Source: Clostridia bacterium (GTDB lineage Bacteria > Bacillota > Clostridia > Oscillospirales > CAG-272). Taken from it: a stretch of DNA of 39,959 bases. Shown piece after piece: positions 8,811 to 17,296 of this stretch. The stretch is taken from NCBI GenBank assembly GCA_017505745.1, contig JAFVOP010000063.1, positions 1 through 39,959 on the forward strand, in the 5' to 3' direction. Position 1 is the first letter of the stretch; each line of letters begins with the position of its first letter. A model generated the notes under the pieces. That model worked only from the letters and a program-made list of their open reading frames with translations, was not told the DNA's origin and made no database searches. The position numbers and the translations under genes were made by a program.

Positions 8811-9431
8811 TTATTCCAAGCCGTTGACATCACTGCCAACCGATTCGCTTGCCGTTTTGTCCTCTGCTTGAGGGCTTATCTCTCCGCTTTGATTTGCGGG
8901 GAGGTTGTCCGATTTTTGCTCTCCCGGCTCCTTCTTTTCAAATGAGGGGAGCATGGCCGCTATCAACAGCAGCATGCAAATGCCCAACGCAATGTATTTG
9001 CCGGGCGGGGTTTGCACGTAATTGGCAACGTAACCGAGATAGGGAATGCAGAACACCGGCTTTCCGATCACGTTTTTGCTGTGTACCGGATCGCTGTCTG
9101 CCTCCTTGTTGTTGTCGCCCTTGGTCCGAAACCGTACCACCGTGGGATCCTCGTCATCGGGGATGACCTCAATGATGCGGTGAGTGGCCACCGTGCTTTC
9201 GTTCAGGAGAAATGTGATCGGGTCCTTTTCCTTCAACGTCAGCGGATCCACCGGCTTGACGTAGATCAGCGAGCCCACCGGATATTCGGGCTCCATCGAC
9301 CCCGAAAGCACGGTGTAGGGCTTGATGCCAAACAGCTGAACCCCCACCAGGGCAAACACCACAATAACCAGCAGGATCACGAGGACCGAGGTAACCGTGT
9401 TCCAAATCTTTTTTCCCTTTTTCAGGTTCAT
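8811..9431 (-). CDS. sipW: Signal peptidase I, SipW type
   Basis: 206 residues. A membrane helix at about 13-33 is followed by LSGSMEP with the nucleophile Ser45, then THRI with His84, and a KGDNN box at about 104-108. A Ser-His pair rather than the Ser-Lys pair of ordinary bacterial type I peptidases marks the endoplasmic-reticulum-like SipW group. A second membrane helix (about 144-163) and a charged cytoplasmic tail finish the protein. In Bacillus, SipW processes TasA and TapA; here five proteins with matching signal regions follow in the same orientation. AAGGAG lies a few bases upstream of the ATG. It is the first gene of the operon. Confidence 0.95.
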   Translation of the reverse strand: MNLKKGKKIWNTVTSVLVILLVIVVFALVGVQLFGIKPYTVLSGSMEPEYPVGSLIYVKPVDPLTLKEKDPITFLLNESTVATHRIIEVIPDDEDPTVVRFRTKGDNNKEADSDPVHSKNVIGKPVFCIPYLGYVANYVQTPPGKYIALGICMLLLIAAMLPSFEKKEPGEQKSDNLPANQSGEISPQAEDKTASESVGSDVNGLE

Positions 9432-9550
9432 TCTTGCACTCCTTGTTTGGCGCTCTCCGAGGGGGGGCGTGCTCTCTCGGGTAACGCGCCGTTTTTACCG
9501 TGGCCAACGAAAAAAGGAAACACCTTGGCCATTCTAATTTTTCCCATTAT

Positions 9551-9579
9551 ATTATACACCGCAACGGCAGGAAAAGCAA
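9551..9579 (-). promoter_or_regulatory. Promoter of the sipW operon
   Basis: On the minus strand a perfect TATAAT (9551-9556) is preceded at exactly 17 bp by TTGCTT (9574-9579). Transcription would start near 9544, giving a leader of about 110 nt before sipW. Nothing obvious is seen in the rest of the stretch up to the rpmF terminator. Confidence 0.65.
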
Positions 9580-9796
9580 GTGCTTGGGGATCTTTTTTTG
9601 CTTTTTCAGCACTTTTGACAAAAAGCCGGACGGATTCATGTAAAGATTCATAAAGAAATGAAGCCGCATGTAAAAAACCGGCTTTTTTAGCGTTCGCCCC
9701 GTTTTTTTGCAAGCGCTTTTCGGCATTGCGGCTCCTTCAAGGACAAGGCAGGCGCAAGAATTACCGGGTGGTAATCCGGCGCGATAGAACAAAAAA

Positions 9797-9832
9797 TAAG
9801 AGAGGGACTTCCTGTGGGAAGTCCCTCTCTTA
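9797..9832 (-). terminator. Intrinsic terminator of yceD-rpmF
   Basis: A perfect 16-bp stem (9797-9812 with 9817-9832) with a four-base loop lies 15 bp past the rpmF stop codon. On the minus strand it is followed by TTTTTTGTTC, a good T-tract. Confidence 0.93.
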
Positions 9833-9847
9833 CGGTTTTGGATCGGA

Positions 9848-10042
9848 TTAAGCGTCCTTCTTAACGTCCAGAACCTGTTTGCCGTTATAAAAGCCGCAAA
9901 CCTTGCAGACGCAATGATTCTTTACGAATGCGTCGCACGCCGGGTTGGAGCACTTATTCATGCCGGGCAGGGCGAGCTTGCTGTTGTTGGAGCGTCTCTT
10001 GTCTCTGCGTGCTTTCGATACTTTCTTCTTTGGTACTGCCAT
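9848..10042 (-). CDS. rpmF: 50S ribosomal protein L32
   Basis: 64 residues. It begins MAVPKKKVSKARRDKRRS, the conserved basic start of bacterial L32, and contains two Cys pairs (CSNPAC and CKVC) that form the zinc-ribbon found in many L32 proteins. It is a component of the large ribosomal subunit. It follows yceD by 46 bp with a strong GAGGAGG before the ATG, the usual conserved pairing, and ends at a strong terminator. No oddities. Confidence 0.97.
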   Translation of the reverse strand: MAVPKKKVSKARRDKRRSNNSKLALPGMNKCSNPACDAFVKNHCVCKVCGFYNGKQVLDVKKDA

Positions 10043-10088
10043 GTCTACACCTCCTCTTGCGTGAATATATATGGATTCACGTCATAAT

Positions 10089-10613
10089 TTACTGTTCATC
10101 TTCCTCATTTTTGTCAAACAGCTTCTTCAGCACGGCAAGCCGCGGATCCGGTTCGAACTGAGGACAGCCGCAATCGCCGAGACGCTTGGGCTTTCCGCAC
10201 TTCGGACACAAACCGGGGCAATCCTCCCGGCACAAGAATCGAAGGGGGAAGGAGAGGAGCAATTCCTCACGGATCGCCTCGTCCAGATCGAGCCTGCCGT
10301 TTTCAATCACGGCGTACTCGTCCACGTTTTCCTCCAGCTGCTTCTCGGTCAGGGTTCCCTCCGCAGCGACCGTCCGTTCCAGCTGAACGGCAAAGTCTCC
10401 GCTGACGGGCTCCAGACAACGGGCGCACTCGGTGCGGTATGCAACGGTTGCGGTGAGGGTGAGATGCATATATCCTGCCTCATCGGTTACGTCGCCAACC
10501 ACGCGCGCATCGCCGTCGAACTCCACGCCGTCGGGAAGATCGGGTGTAAGAAGATACTCGATGTGAATGTGATCGACCTCGCCTCGCAGCATCGGCCCCA
10601 TATCCAGCACCAT
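10089..10613 (-). CDS. yceD: YceD family (DUF177) protein, L32-linked
   Basis: 174 residues. The central CARCLEP motif and a C-terminal cluster CREDCPGLCPKCG are the DUF177/YceD signature, probably a metal site. Proteins of this family are almost always encoded immediately upstream of rpmF, as here, and are implicated in 23S rRNA or large-subunit biogenesis. The start codon at 10613 has a GGGGGTG-type ribosome-binding site and is the first ATG after a consensus promoter. The last residues are acidic. The assignment to the family is firm; the molecular role is not settled in the family as a whole. Confidence 0.93.
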   Translation of the reverse strand: MVLDMGPMLRGEVDHIHIEYLLTPDLPDGVEFDGDARVVGDVTDEAGYMHLTLTATVAYRTECARCLEPVSGDFAVQLERTVAAEGTLTEKQLEENVDEYAVIENGRLDLDEAIREELLLSFPLRFLCREDCPGLCPKCGKPKRLGDCGCPQFEPDPRLAVLKKLFDKNEEDEQ

Positions 10614-10659
10614 TGATCTTCACCCCCATTTTCGGTTGACATAAAATGCGTTACATAAC

Positions 10660-10688
10660 ATTATAACTTTTTTTTGTGGGTTTGTCAA
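10660..10688 (-). promoter_or_regulatory. Promoter of yceD-rpmF
   Basis: Perfect consensus on the minus strand: TTGACA (10683-10688), a 17-bp spacer and TATAAT (10660-10665), about 40 bp upstream of yceD. Confidence 0.9.
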
Positions 10689-10798
10689 TAGTTTTTTTGC
10701 ATTTCTACGGCTTTTTCCTCGCTTTTTTTGCGGCTTTTTTGCGCAAATAGCGCTCTTTGGGGCTTTGCGACGAAAAACCACGCTGTGGAGATTGCTAC

Positions 10799-10827
10799 TT
10801 GACACGCGCGTGGCAATATGCTATAAT
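10799..10827 (+). promoter_or_regulatory. Promoter of the 10.9 kb membrane-protein gene
   Basis: Perfect consensus: TTGACA (10799-10804), a 17-bp spacer and TATAAT (10822-10827), about 58 bp before the ATG. It diverges from the yceD promoter. Confidence 0.9.
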
Positions 10828-10884
10828 GAAGCTATCAGGAAACGTGACGCCAAAAAACGAATCTTTTCTTTTTAGGAGGACTTT

Positions 10885-11748
10885 ATGCGTAATTTAACGG
10901 TCAAAAGACAAAAGAGTTTTGTAGGATGTCTTGCCAAGATGAAGGTTTACATAGAGGATGCCTCCGGGACTGATTTGGAGATCAACGGTGTCCCCTGCCG
11001 CAAGCTTGGAGATTTAAAAAACGGCGAAGAGAAAACCTTTCTTGTGACCGAGAGTGCGGCACGTGTGTATATCATTGCCGATAAGTTGAGTAAACAGTAT
11101 TGCAACGAATTTTATCCGCTTCCCGAGGGGGATGCGGACGTATTCCTTTCCGGAAAAAACCGCTTCAATCCCGGTGCGGGCAATGCCTTCCGTTTTGACG
11201 GTGTGACCGACGTGGAGGTTTTGGAAAACCGCAAAAAGGGCAACAAAAAGGGATGGATCGTTCTGATCGTTGCCATTGTTGTGGGCTATCTGCTTGGCAG
11301 CTTGATTGTTCAATTCTTGCTTTCCAACGCCTTTGCCGCAAAGCCCAAGACTTTTTTGGAGCAGGATATGCAAATTACCTTGACCGATCAGTTTGAGGAA
11401 AAGGATGCGACGGGCGATTTTGATTATCTTTATCAATCGCGCACGGTGGTGGTGCAGGTGTTTCGCGAGAACTTTGCCGAAGGCTTTGGCATGGAGGAGT
11501 GGAGTACGGAGAAATACGCCGAGGTGATGGTCGAGGTCAACGAATTTGATTGCGAGGTGCGCACGGAGAGCGGCTTTGTTTGCTTTGATCGTAGCAAAAG
11601 CGTATCGGGGAAGGACTACCGCTATTTCTCGGTGATCTTGAAGGGCGACGATGCTTTTTATTACGTGGAGTTTATTTGTGTGGAATCGAATTTTGAGGAT
11701 TACAGGTCCGATTTCATCGAATGGGCAAAAACGATCAAGCTGAATTGA
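10885..11748 (+). CDS. Single-pass membrane protein of unknown function
   Basis: 287 residues; not recognised. Residues 1-115 form a soluble, mostly beta-rich N-terminal region with three Cys (15, 38 and 73). A basic stop (RKKGNKKG) precedes one clear membrane helix at about 123-146. The remaining 140 residues are acidic and beta-rich with aromatic strands (DYRYFSVILKGDDAFYYVEF). The positive-inside rule puts the N-terminal domain in the cytoplasm and the C-terminal domain outside. It has its own consensus promoter and a good TAGGAGG. The downstream neighbour tmcAL is 67 bp away and may be co-transcribed. Confidence 0.8.
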   Translation: MRNLTVKRQKSFVGCLAKMKVYIEDASGTDLEINGVPCRKLGDLKNGEEKTFLVTESAARVYIIADKLSKQYCNEFYPLPEGDADVFLSGKNRFNPGAGNAFRFDGVTDVEVLENRKKGNKKGWIVLIVAIVVGYLLGSLIVQFLLSNAFAAKPKTFLEQDMQITLTDQFEEKDATGDFDYLYQSRTVVVQVFRENFAEGFGMEEWSTEKYAEVMVEVNEFDCEVRTESGFVCFDRSKSVSGKDYRYFSVILKGDDAFYYVEFICVESNFEDYRSDFIEWAKTIKLN

Positions 11749-11815
11749 GAAAATCAAACCGCGAGGGGAAGCCGAATCAAAGGCTTCCCCAAAAACAACG
11801 ATAGGGGGAACAACG

Positions 11816-12994
11816 ATGAAGCGCGTGGGTATTATCTGCGAATGCAATCCCTTTCACGGAGGGCACGCCTACCTGATCGAGCGTGCACGCGCGGCGGGAG
11901 CCGACGTGGTGGTGGCCGTGATGAGCGGTTGCTTTGTGCAACGCGGAGAGGCGGCGGTGGCCGATCCGTATTTCCGTGCCGAGACCCTGCTGGCCGGCGG
12001 CGCCGACCTGGTGTTGGAGCTTCCCTTTCCGTATTCTTCGGCAAGTGCCGAATTCTTTGCGCGTGCCGGGGTGGAAATTTTGGAGCGGCTGGGCGTGGAG
12101 GAGCTTTGGTTTGGCTCGGAATGTGGGGACACGGAAAGACTGACCAAGGCGGCCGAAATTGCAGACGGTGCAGAGTTTCGGGCGCGTTACGAGGCCACCG
12201 TGCGGGAAACGGGAGGAACGGCGGAGGCATTTTTTGCAACGCTGCAGGCCTGCTGTGGGGAAGAGATCCCATCCTCTCCCAACGACGTGCTGGGAATTTC
12301 CTATTTGCGGGCGATCCGTTCTCTGCGCGCGTCCATCCAACCGCACACCGTTTTGCGGGTGGGGAGCGCGTATCTGGATGACGTCCTGCCCGCCGATCAT
12401 TTCCCCTCCGCATCGGCCCTGCGCCGCGCATGGCGTGAGACGGGGGTGGAAGGCATTCTTCCGTATTTGCCGTCCAACGTTGCGGCGCTCTATGCAACGC
12501 GCACGGCGTTTGCCGATCTTCGCTATGCCGAGCGCTGGATCCTGGGGCATTTTCGTCTGACCCCTGCGGAGCAATTGGAGGAGATCGCCGAGCTTTCCGG
12601 AGGACTTGGAAACCGCTTGGCACAGGCGGCGATGCAGGCAACCTCCCTGCAGGAGCTTTTGGAGCTTGCCGCAACCAAGAAATATCCCACCGCGCGACTG
12701 CGCCGAGGGATCCTCTTTGCCCTGACCGGGATTACCCCGCGCGATCTTCGCTCCTCGCCTGCCTACGTGCGACTTCTGGCGGCGAATCGGGCAGGAAGGG
12801 AATTCTTGGCGGTCTGTCGCAAGCGGGCAACGCTTCCCGTGGTTACGAGAAAAACCGATCTGCCTCCTACCGCCGAGGCGCTTCGGCAGGAGCACCGGGA
12901 GGCGTGCGCACGGTCATTGTACGCGCTATGCCAACCCGAGGTGCAGGCAGGGGACATACTTTGGAAGCAAGCTCCCCGTATGAGATCCAAATAA
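11816..12994 (+). CDS. tmcAL: tRNA(Met) cytidine acetate ligase (TmcAL, formerly YlbM)
   Basis: 392 residues, the usual size. It begins RVGIICECNPFHGGHAYLI, the nucleotidyltransferase motif with HxGH-type FHGGH (residues about 13-17), followed by MSGCFVQRGE and ADLVLELPF, all hallmarks of TmcAL. In Bacillus subtilis TmcAL activates acetate with ATP and transfers it to the wobble cytidine of elongator tRNA-Met, forming N4-acetylcytidine. The genes yceD-rpmF lie close by but diverge, whereas in Bacillus the homologues lie in one direction. An intrinsic terminator follows the stop codon. Confidence 0.93.
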   Translation: MKRVGIICECNPFHGGHAYLIERARAAGADVVVAVMSGCFVQRGEAAVADPYFRAETLLAGGADLVLELPFPYSSASAEFFARAGVEILERLGVEELWFGSECGDTERLTKAAEIADGAEFRARYEATVRETGGTAEAFFATLQACCGEEIPSSPNDVLGISYLRAIRSLRASIQPHTVLRVGSAYLDDVLPADHFPSASALRRAWRETGVEGILPYLPSNVAALYATRTAFADLRYAERWILGHFRLTPAEQLEEIAELSGGLGNRLAQAAMQATSLQELLELAATKKYPTARLRRGILFALTGITPRDLRSSPAYVRLLAANRAGREFLAVCRKRATLPVVTRKTDLPPTAEALRQEHREACARSLYALCQPEVQAGDILWKQAPRMRSK

Positions 12995-13001
12995 AGACAA
13001 A

Positions 13002-13032
13002 AAAGGCTCGGTGCTTGCGGCACCGAGCCTTT
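13002..13032 (+). terminator. Intrinsic terminator of tmcAL
   Basis: A 13-bp perfect stem (13002-13014 with 13020-13032) whose right arm ends in TTT, eight bases after the tmcAL stop codon. The T-tract is short (TTTGCAT). The stretch from 13035 to 13145 holds no gene; it contains a bulged GTATG..CAG/CTGCATAC hairpin and a CCGTTT/AAACGG hairpin of unknown meaning. Confidence 0.75.
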
Positions 13033-13145
13033 GCATATAAAAAGAGCAAGTGTTCCACCGTTTCTTCGAATCAAACGGCGCGGAGCGTATGGGCAGCCGC
13101 CAATCGACTGCATACCAACCGCGAAACGGAATCTTGCATGAAGAA

Positions 13146-13166
13146 AGCAAGCCCAAAGGGCTTGCT
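13146..13166 (-). terminator. Intrinsic terminator of tRNA-Glu
   Basis: Minus-strand 9-bp stem (AGCAAGCCC paired with GGGCTTGCT) 11 bp after the tRNA CCA end, followed on that strand by TTTCTTC. Confidence 0.75.
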
Positions 13167-13177
13167 GATTGGAAAAG

Positions 13178-13252
13178 TGGTGACCCCTACGGGAATCGAA
13201 CCCATATCTTCGCCGTGAGAGGGCGACGTCTTAGCCGTTTGACTAAGGGGCC
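13178..13252 (-). tRNA. tRNA-Glu (anticodon CTC)
   Basis: 75 nt including an encoded CCA. The acceptor strands GGCCCCT and AGGGGTC pair fully with one G-T. The anticodon arm TCGCC/GGCGA encloses the loop CTCTCAC, giving anticodon CTC, which reads GAG. The T arm contains GGGTTCGATTCCC. It has its own promoter and terminator. Confidence 0.95.
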
Positions 13253-13269
13253 GTTTGGACGACTTCGAT

Positions 13270-13298
13270 ATTATAGCACAACTTTTTTGAAAATGCAA
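13270..13298 (-). promoter_or_regulatory. Promoter of tRNA-Glu
   Basis: Minus strand: TTGCAT (13293-13298), a 17-bp spacer and TATAAT (13270-13275), 18 bp upstream of the tRNA. Confidence 0.8.
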
Positions 13299-13442
13299 TA
13301 GGTTTTTGAAAAAAAGTTGAAAAATTTTTATTTTTTTTGAAAAAAGCAATTTTTTGTGCAATTTGCGGATATTTTTTATTGCGTGAATATAAACTTTTAT
13401 TGTGGATTTTTTGCCGGCGGGCAATATTTTCCTCTTTCTTTG

Positions 13443-13471
13443 TTGACTTTTCAAACATTTTCTGTTATAAT
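13443..13471 (+). promoter_or_regulatory. Promoter of the P-type ATPase gene
   Basis: TTGACT (13443-13448), a 17-bp spacer and TATAAT (13466-13471), 36 bp before the ATG. The preceding 170 bp are very AT-rich and hold nothing else recognisable. Confidence 0.85.
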
Positions 13472-13507
13472 CATATGGAATCAATATTTTTGATTTAGGA
13501 GGAAAAA

Positions 13508-16204
13508 ATGAAATTTTACTGTGAAGACAAAGAAACCGTCTTACACGAGCTCAACAGCAGCGCCGACGGCTTAACTTCCGCCGAGGCTGCGAAGCGTCTG
13601 GAAGAGAACGGCAAAAACAAGCTTGCCGAGGGAAAGAAGGAATCCTTGTTCCACCGTTTCCTCAAGCAGCTGGCCGAGCCCATGACCATCATCCTGCTGG
13701 TGGCGGCCGCCATTTCGGCAGGCGTGGAGATCTTCAATGGCGTACAAAGCGGCCATTGGGAGTTCCCGGCAGACGTGGTGATCATTCTTGCAGTCGTTCT
13801 GATCAACGCGATCCTGGGCGTGTTCCAGGAGAGCAAGGCCGAAAAAGCGATTGAAGCCTTGCAGGAAATGTCGGCGGCAACCTCCAAGGTTCTGCGCGAC
13901 GGAAAGATCCAGATCGTACACAGTGAGGATCTGGTGGTTGGTGATATCGTTCTGCTGGAAGCCGGCGATGCCGTTCCCGCCGATGCGCGTATCATCGAAT
14001 GCGCCTCGATGAAGATCGAGGAGGCGGCTCTGACCGGAGAATCGGTGCCCGTGGATAAAAAGGTAGAGGCTCTCACGCCCGACGCCAACGGCAACGTTTC
14101 GCTCGGTGACCGCAAAAACATGGTATTCATGGGCTCCACCGTGGTATACGGCCGCGGAACCGTAGTGGTAACCGCCACCGGTATGGATACCGAGATGGGT
14201 AAGATCGCCGACGCTCTGGCACAGGCCGAAGAAGGAAAAACGCCTTTGCAGATCAAGCTGGCCGGTCTTTCCAAGATCCTGACCTATCTGGTTATCGGCA
14301 TCTGCGTTGTGATCTTCGGCGTTCAGCTGGGCCGCGCGTATTTCACGGACGGTTCGATCACCTTCCAGCCGATCCTGGATTCCTTTATGATCGCAATCTC
14401 CCTGGCGGTTGCCGCCATTCCCGAGGGACTTGCCACCGTGGTTACCATCGTGCTTTCGATCGGTGTGACCAATATGTCCAAGCGCAACGCGATCATCCGA
14501 AAGCTCACTGCCGTGGAGACGCTGGGATGCACCCAGATCATCTGCTCGGATAAGACCGGTACGCTGACCCAGAACAAGATGACCGTGGTGGATTACTTCG
14601 GTGAAAACGAAGCGCGTATTGCCACCGCAATGGCGCTTTGCAGCGACGCTGAGCTCGATGCCGACGGAAATGTGACGGGCGAGCCCACCGAGGCCGCTTT
14701 GGTTGCCTGGGCAAGCAAGCTCGGGCTCAAAAAGCCCGATCTGAAGGAGCAGCTCCCCCGTTGCGGTGAGGCCCCCTTCGATTCCGGAAGAAAAATGATG
14801 TCCACCGTGCATCCCGAGAACGGCGCGTTCGTGCAGTTCACCAAGGGTGCCCCCGATGTGGTCATCGGCCGTTGCACCACCTACCTCAAGGATGGCAAGC
14901 CGGTTCCCATGACCGAAGCGTATGCCGCCGAGATCCTGGCCGCCAACAAGGCCATGGCCGATAAGGCGCTGCGCGTTCTGGCGTGCGCCGAGCGCGTATA
15001 TTCCGAGCAGCCCGCAGACCTGTCGCCCGAGGCGCTGGAGCACGATCTTTGCTTCATGGGTCTTTGCGGAATGATCGACCCCGTACGTCCCGAGGTAAAG
15101 GACGCCATCGTGGAGTGCCGCAGTGCGGGCATCCGTCCCATTATGATCACGGGTGACCATATCGACACCGCCGTGGCGATCGCCAAGGAGCTTGGGATCA
15201 TCACCGAGGGCACGCGCGCGATCACCGGTGCCCAGCTCAACGAGATGAGCGACGAGGAGTTTGAAAAGATCTTCCGTGAGATCAGCGTGTACGCACGCGT
15301 ACAGCCCGAGCACAAGACGAGAATCGTCAACGCTTGGAGAAAGGCCGGCTATATCACGGCCATGACCGGAGACGGCGTTAACGACGCTCCCTCCATCAAA
15401 AACGCCGATATCGGCGTGGGTATGGGTATCACCGGTACCGACGTTACTAAGAACGTGGCCGATATGATCCTGGCAGACGATAACTTTGCTACGATCGTTG
15501 CCGCTGTTGGCGAGGGACGCCGCATTTACGACAACATCCGTAAGGCGATCCAGTTCCTGCTCGCCTCCAACCTTTCCGAGGTTCTTTCGATCTTCTTCGC
15601 AACCCTCCTCGGGTTCACCATCTTCCAGCCTGTTCACCTGTTGTGGATCAACCTGATCACCGACTGCTTCCCGGCATTGGCGCTGGGTATGGAAAAGCCC
15701 GAAGCAAACCTGATGATGAGAAAGCCCCGCGATTCCAAGGAAGGCATTTTTGCCGGCGGACTTGGCTTTGCCGTTGCTTACCAGGGCTTGCTGGTTACCG
15801 TGATCACACTGGCTTCCTACTTTATCGGTAGAGACATTCTGTACGACGTGCATCTTTCCAAGCTGGCACTCGGCGAGATCTTGCCCTATACGGCCGCATC
15901 TCTTGGTACCTCCATGGCATTCCTCACCCTTTCCATGTGCGAAATCTTCCACGCATTTAATATGAGATCTCTTCACGGCTCCATCTTCACTATTAAGGGA
16001 CAGAACAAGTGGCTGTGGGGCGCAGGATTGCTCTCCTTCATTTTGACAACCGCGGTTGTAGAGATTGACTTCCTCTGTAAAGCTTTTGATCTGGCACACC
16101 TGGATCTCCTGGAGTATGGTGTTGCAATGGGTCTTGCCATTCTGATCATCCCGATCGTAGAGCTGGTCAAGCTGATCCAGAGAAAGATTTCCAAGCAAGA
16201 CTGA
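13508..16204 (+). CDS. P-type calcium-transporting ATPase (type IIA-like)
   Basis: 898 residues, full length. The N-terminal cation-ATPase domain is followed by the actuator TGES motif, the phosphorylation motif DKTGTLTQNK with Asp348, a nucleotide-binding domain with KGAPD, and the hinge motif GDGVNDAPS. Membrane segment M4 has PEGLATV. M5 has NLSEV and M6 has NLITDCFPA, supplying the Asn/Glu/Asn/Asp ligands of a single calcium site, as in PMR1-type pumps and Bacillus YloB. About ten membrane helices are expected. It probably exports Ca2+ (possibly Mn2+) using ATP. It is a stand-alone transcription unit with its own promoter and terminator. The exact ion cannot be fixed from sequence alone. 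Confidence 0.93.
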   Translation: MKFYCEDKETVLHELNSSADGLTSAEAAKRLEENGKNKLAEGKKESLFHRFLKQLAEPMTIILLVAAAISAGVEIFNGVQSGHWEFPADVVIILAVVLINAILGVFQESKAEKAIEALQEMSAATSKVLRDGKIQIVHSEDLVVGDIVLLEAGDAVPADARIIECASMKIEEAALTGESVPVDKKVEALTPDANGNVSLGDRKNMVFMGSTVVYGRGTVVVTATGMDTEMGKIADALAQAEEGKTPLQIKLAGLSKILTYLVIGICVVIFGVQLGRAYFTDGSITFQPILDSFMIAISLAVAAIPEGLATVVTIVLSIGVTNMSKRNAIIRKLTAVETLGCTQIICSDKTGTLTQNKMTVVDYFGENEARIATAMALCSDAELDADGNVTGEPTEAALVAWASKLGLKKPDLKEQLPRCGEAPFDSGRKMMSTVHPENGAFVQFTKGAPDVVIGRCTTYLKDGKPVPMTEAYAAEILAANKAMADKALRVLACAERVYSEQPADLSPEALEHDLCFMGLCGMIDPVRPEVKDAIVECRSAGIRPIMITGDHIDTAVAIAKELGIITEGTRAITGAQLNEMSDEEFEKIFREISVYARVQPEHKTRIVNAWRKAGYITAMTGDGVNDAPSIKNADIGVGMGITGTDVTKNVADMILADDNFATIVAAVGEGRRIYDNIRKAIQFLLASNLSEVLSIFFATLLGFTIFQPVHLLWINLITDCFPALALGMEKPEANLMMRKPRDSKEGIFAGGLGFAVAYQGLLVTVITLASYFIGRDILYDVHLSKLALGEILPYTAASLGTSMAFLTLSMCEIFHAFNMRSLHGSIFTIKGQNKWLWGAGLLSFILTTAVVEIDFLCKAFDLAHLDLLEYGVAMGLAILIIPIVELVKLIQRKISKQD

Positions 16205-16225
16205 ACTGTCTTATGATAAAAAAAG

Positions 16226-16253
16226 CAGACCGGTGCGGGCTCGCATCGGTCTG
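16226..16253 (+). terminator. Intrinsic terminator of the P-type ATPase gene
   Basis: A 12-bp stem with one G-T pair (16226-16237 with 16242-16253), loop GGCT, followed by TTTGTTTCTTC. Confidence 0.88.
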
Positions 16254-16316
16254 TTTGTTTCTTCGCGACCGTATATTTTTTTGTTTCGAAATCGTCAAGT
16301 GGTTTTGAAAACTGCA

Positions 16317-16344
16317 TTGATTTTTTTTGAGGATGCCATATAAT
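16317..16344 (+). promoter_or_regulatory. Promoter of the glycyl-radical activase-transporter pair
   Basis: TTGATT (16317-16322), a 16-bp spacer and TATAAT (16339-16344), 40 bp before the start codon of the activase gene. Confidence 0.7.
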
Positions 16345-16384
16345 TAAGTGCGGTTGATACCGAAATTACAGGAGAAAACGAAAA

Positions 16385-17278
16385 ATGTCCATAAAAGCAT
16401 CGATATTGGAGATCAAACGCTTTGCCGTGCACGATGGGGACGGCATTCGTACCACGCTGTTTTTAAAGGGATGCCCGCTGCGATGCGTGTGGTGCCACAA
16501 CCCCGAGGGGATCGCCTTCCCAAAGGAGCTGTCTTACATCGAGACCAAATGCATCGGATGCGGAGAATGCGCCGTAGTTTGCCCCACGCACGCGCACGAA
16601 ATGCGGGAAGGGGTCCATCACTTTGACCGCTCGCGTTGCATCGGATGCGGTGCTTGCGAGAGCGTATGCCTTGGAAGCGCGCTCAAGCTGTACGGACGCG
16701 AAATGACCGTGGAGGAGCTGATGCCTCTCTTGCTGGAGGACCGCGAGTTTTTCGAGCAGTCGGGCGGCGGCGTTACGCTTTCGGGCGGGGAATGCCTGAT
16801 GCAGGCCGAGGCCTGCGAGGCCATTCTGAAGGCCCTGAAGCAGGAGGAGATCTCTACTGCGGTGGACACCTGCGGAGCGGTCCCGCGCGCGGCGCTGGAG
16901 CAGGTCCTTCCGTACACCGACGTCTTTCTGTACGATCTCAAAGCGGTGGACGATGCGGTGCATCGCCGTTGTACGGGAGTCTCCAACCGTAAAATTTTGG
17001 AGAATCTGGCGTATCTGGACGCGCAGAATGCAAAGATCGAGGTTCGGATCCCGTATGTGCCCGATTACAATGACCAAGAGATCGGTGCGATGGCAGAGGT
17101 CTTGCGCGGCCTGCGTAACCTGACGGGAGTGCGCGTGCTTGCCTATCACAATTACGCAGGCTCCAAATATACCGCCATTGGCCGGGAGCACCGTATGCCT
17201 GAGCGGCTTCCCACCGAGGCCGAGCTCGAAACGGCGCGGCAGACTTTGGAGTCGGTTGGCCTGCGCGTGATTCGTTAA
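16385..17278 (+). CDS. Glycyl-radical enzyme activating protein (radical SAM), without an adjacent partner
   Basis: 297 residues. The radical-SAM cluster motif is C30-x3-C34-x2-C37, followed by two ferredoxin-like four-Cys sets (56/59/62/66 and 85/88/91/95). GGGVTLSGGE is the SAM-binding GGE region. This domain order is typical of activases for the glycerol-dehydratase-like branch of glycyl-radical enzymes; pyruvate formate-lyase activase itself lacks the ferredoxin insert. The enzyme would cleave S-adenosylmethionine and abstract hydrogen from the glycine of its partner. No glycyl-radical enzyme is adjacent: the only one in the window is 11 kb downstream and has its own second activase. Here the next gene is a transporter, 18 bp away. 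Confidence 0.93.
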   Translation: MSIKASILEIKRFAVHDGDGIRTTLFLKGCPLRCVWCHNPEGIAFPKELSYIETKCIGCGECAVVCPTHAHEMREGVHHFDRSRCIGCGACESVCLGSALKLYGREMTVEELMPLLLEDREFFEQSGGGVTLSGGECLMQAEACEAILKALKQEEISTAVDTCGAVPRAALEQVLPYTDVFLYDLKAVDDAVHRRCTGVSNRKILENLAYLDAQNAKIEVRIPYVPDYNDQEIGAMAEVLRGLRNLTGVRVLAYHNYAGSKYTAIGREHRMPERLPTEAELETARQTLESVGLRVIR

Positions 17279-17296
17279 ACAAAGGAGATAGAAAAA

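Noticed and set aside
10620..10805. 61-codon frame on the minus strand upstream of yceD
   Set aside because: It overlaps the consensus promoter of yceD, is lysine/arginine-rich from poly-T DNA and has no ribosome-binding site.
11765..11790. 9-bp hairpin between the membrane-protein gene and tmcAL as a terminator
   Set aside because: It is followed by AAAAACAACG rather than a T-tract, so it would not terminate plus-strand transcription; the two genes may be co-transcribed.
13571..16198. Long minus-strand open frame opposite the P-type ATPase
   Set aside because: Antisense shadow; the plus strand encodes all ATPase motifs.
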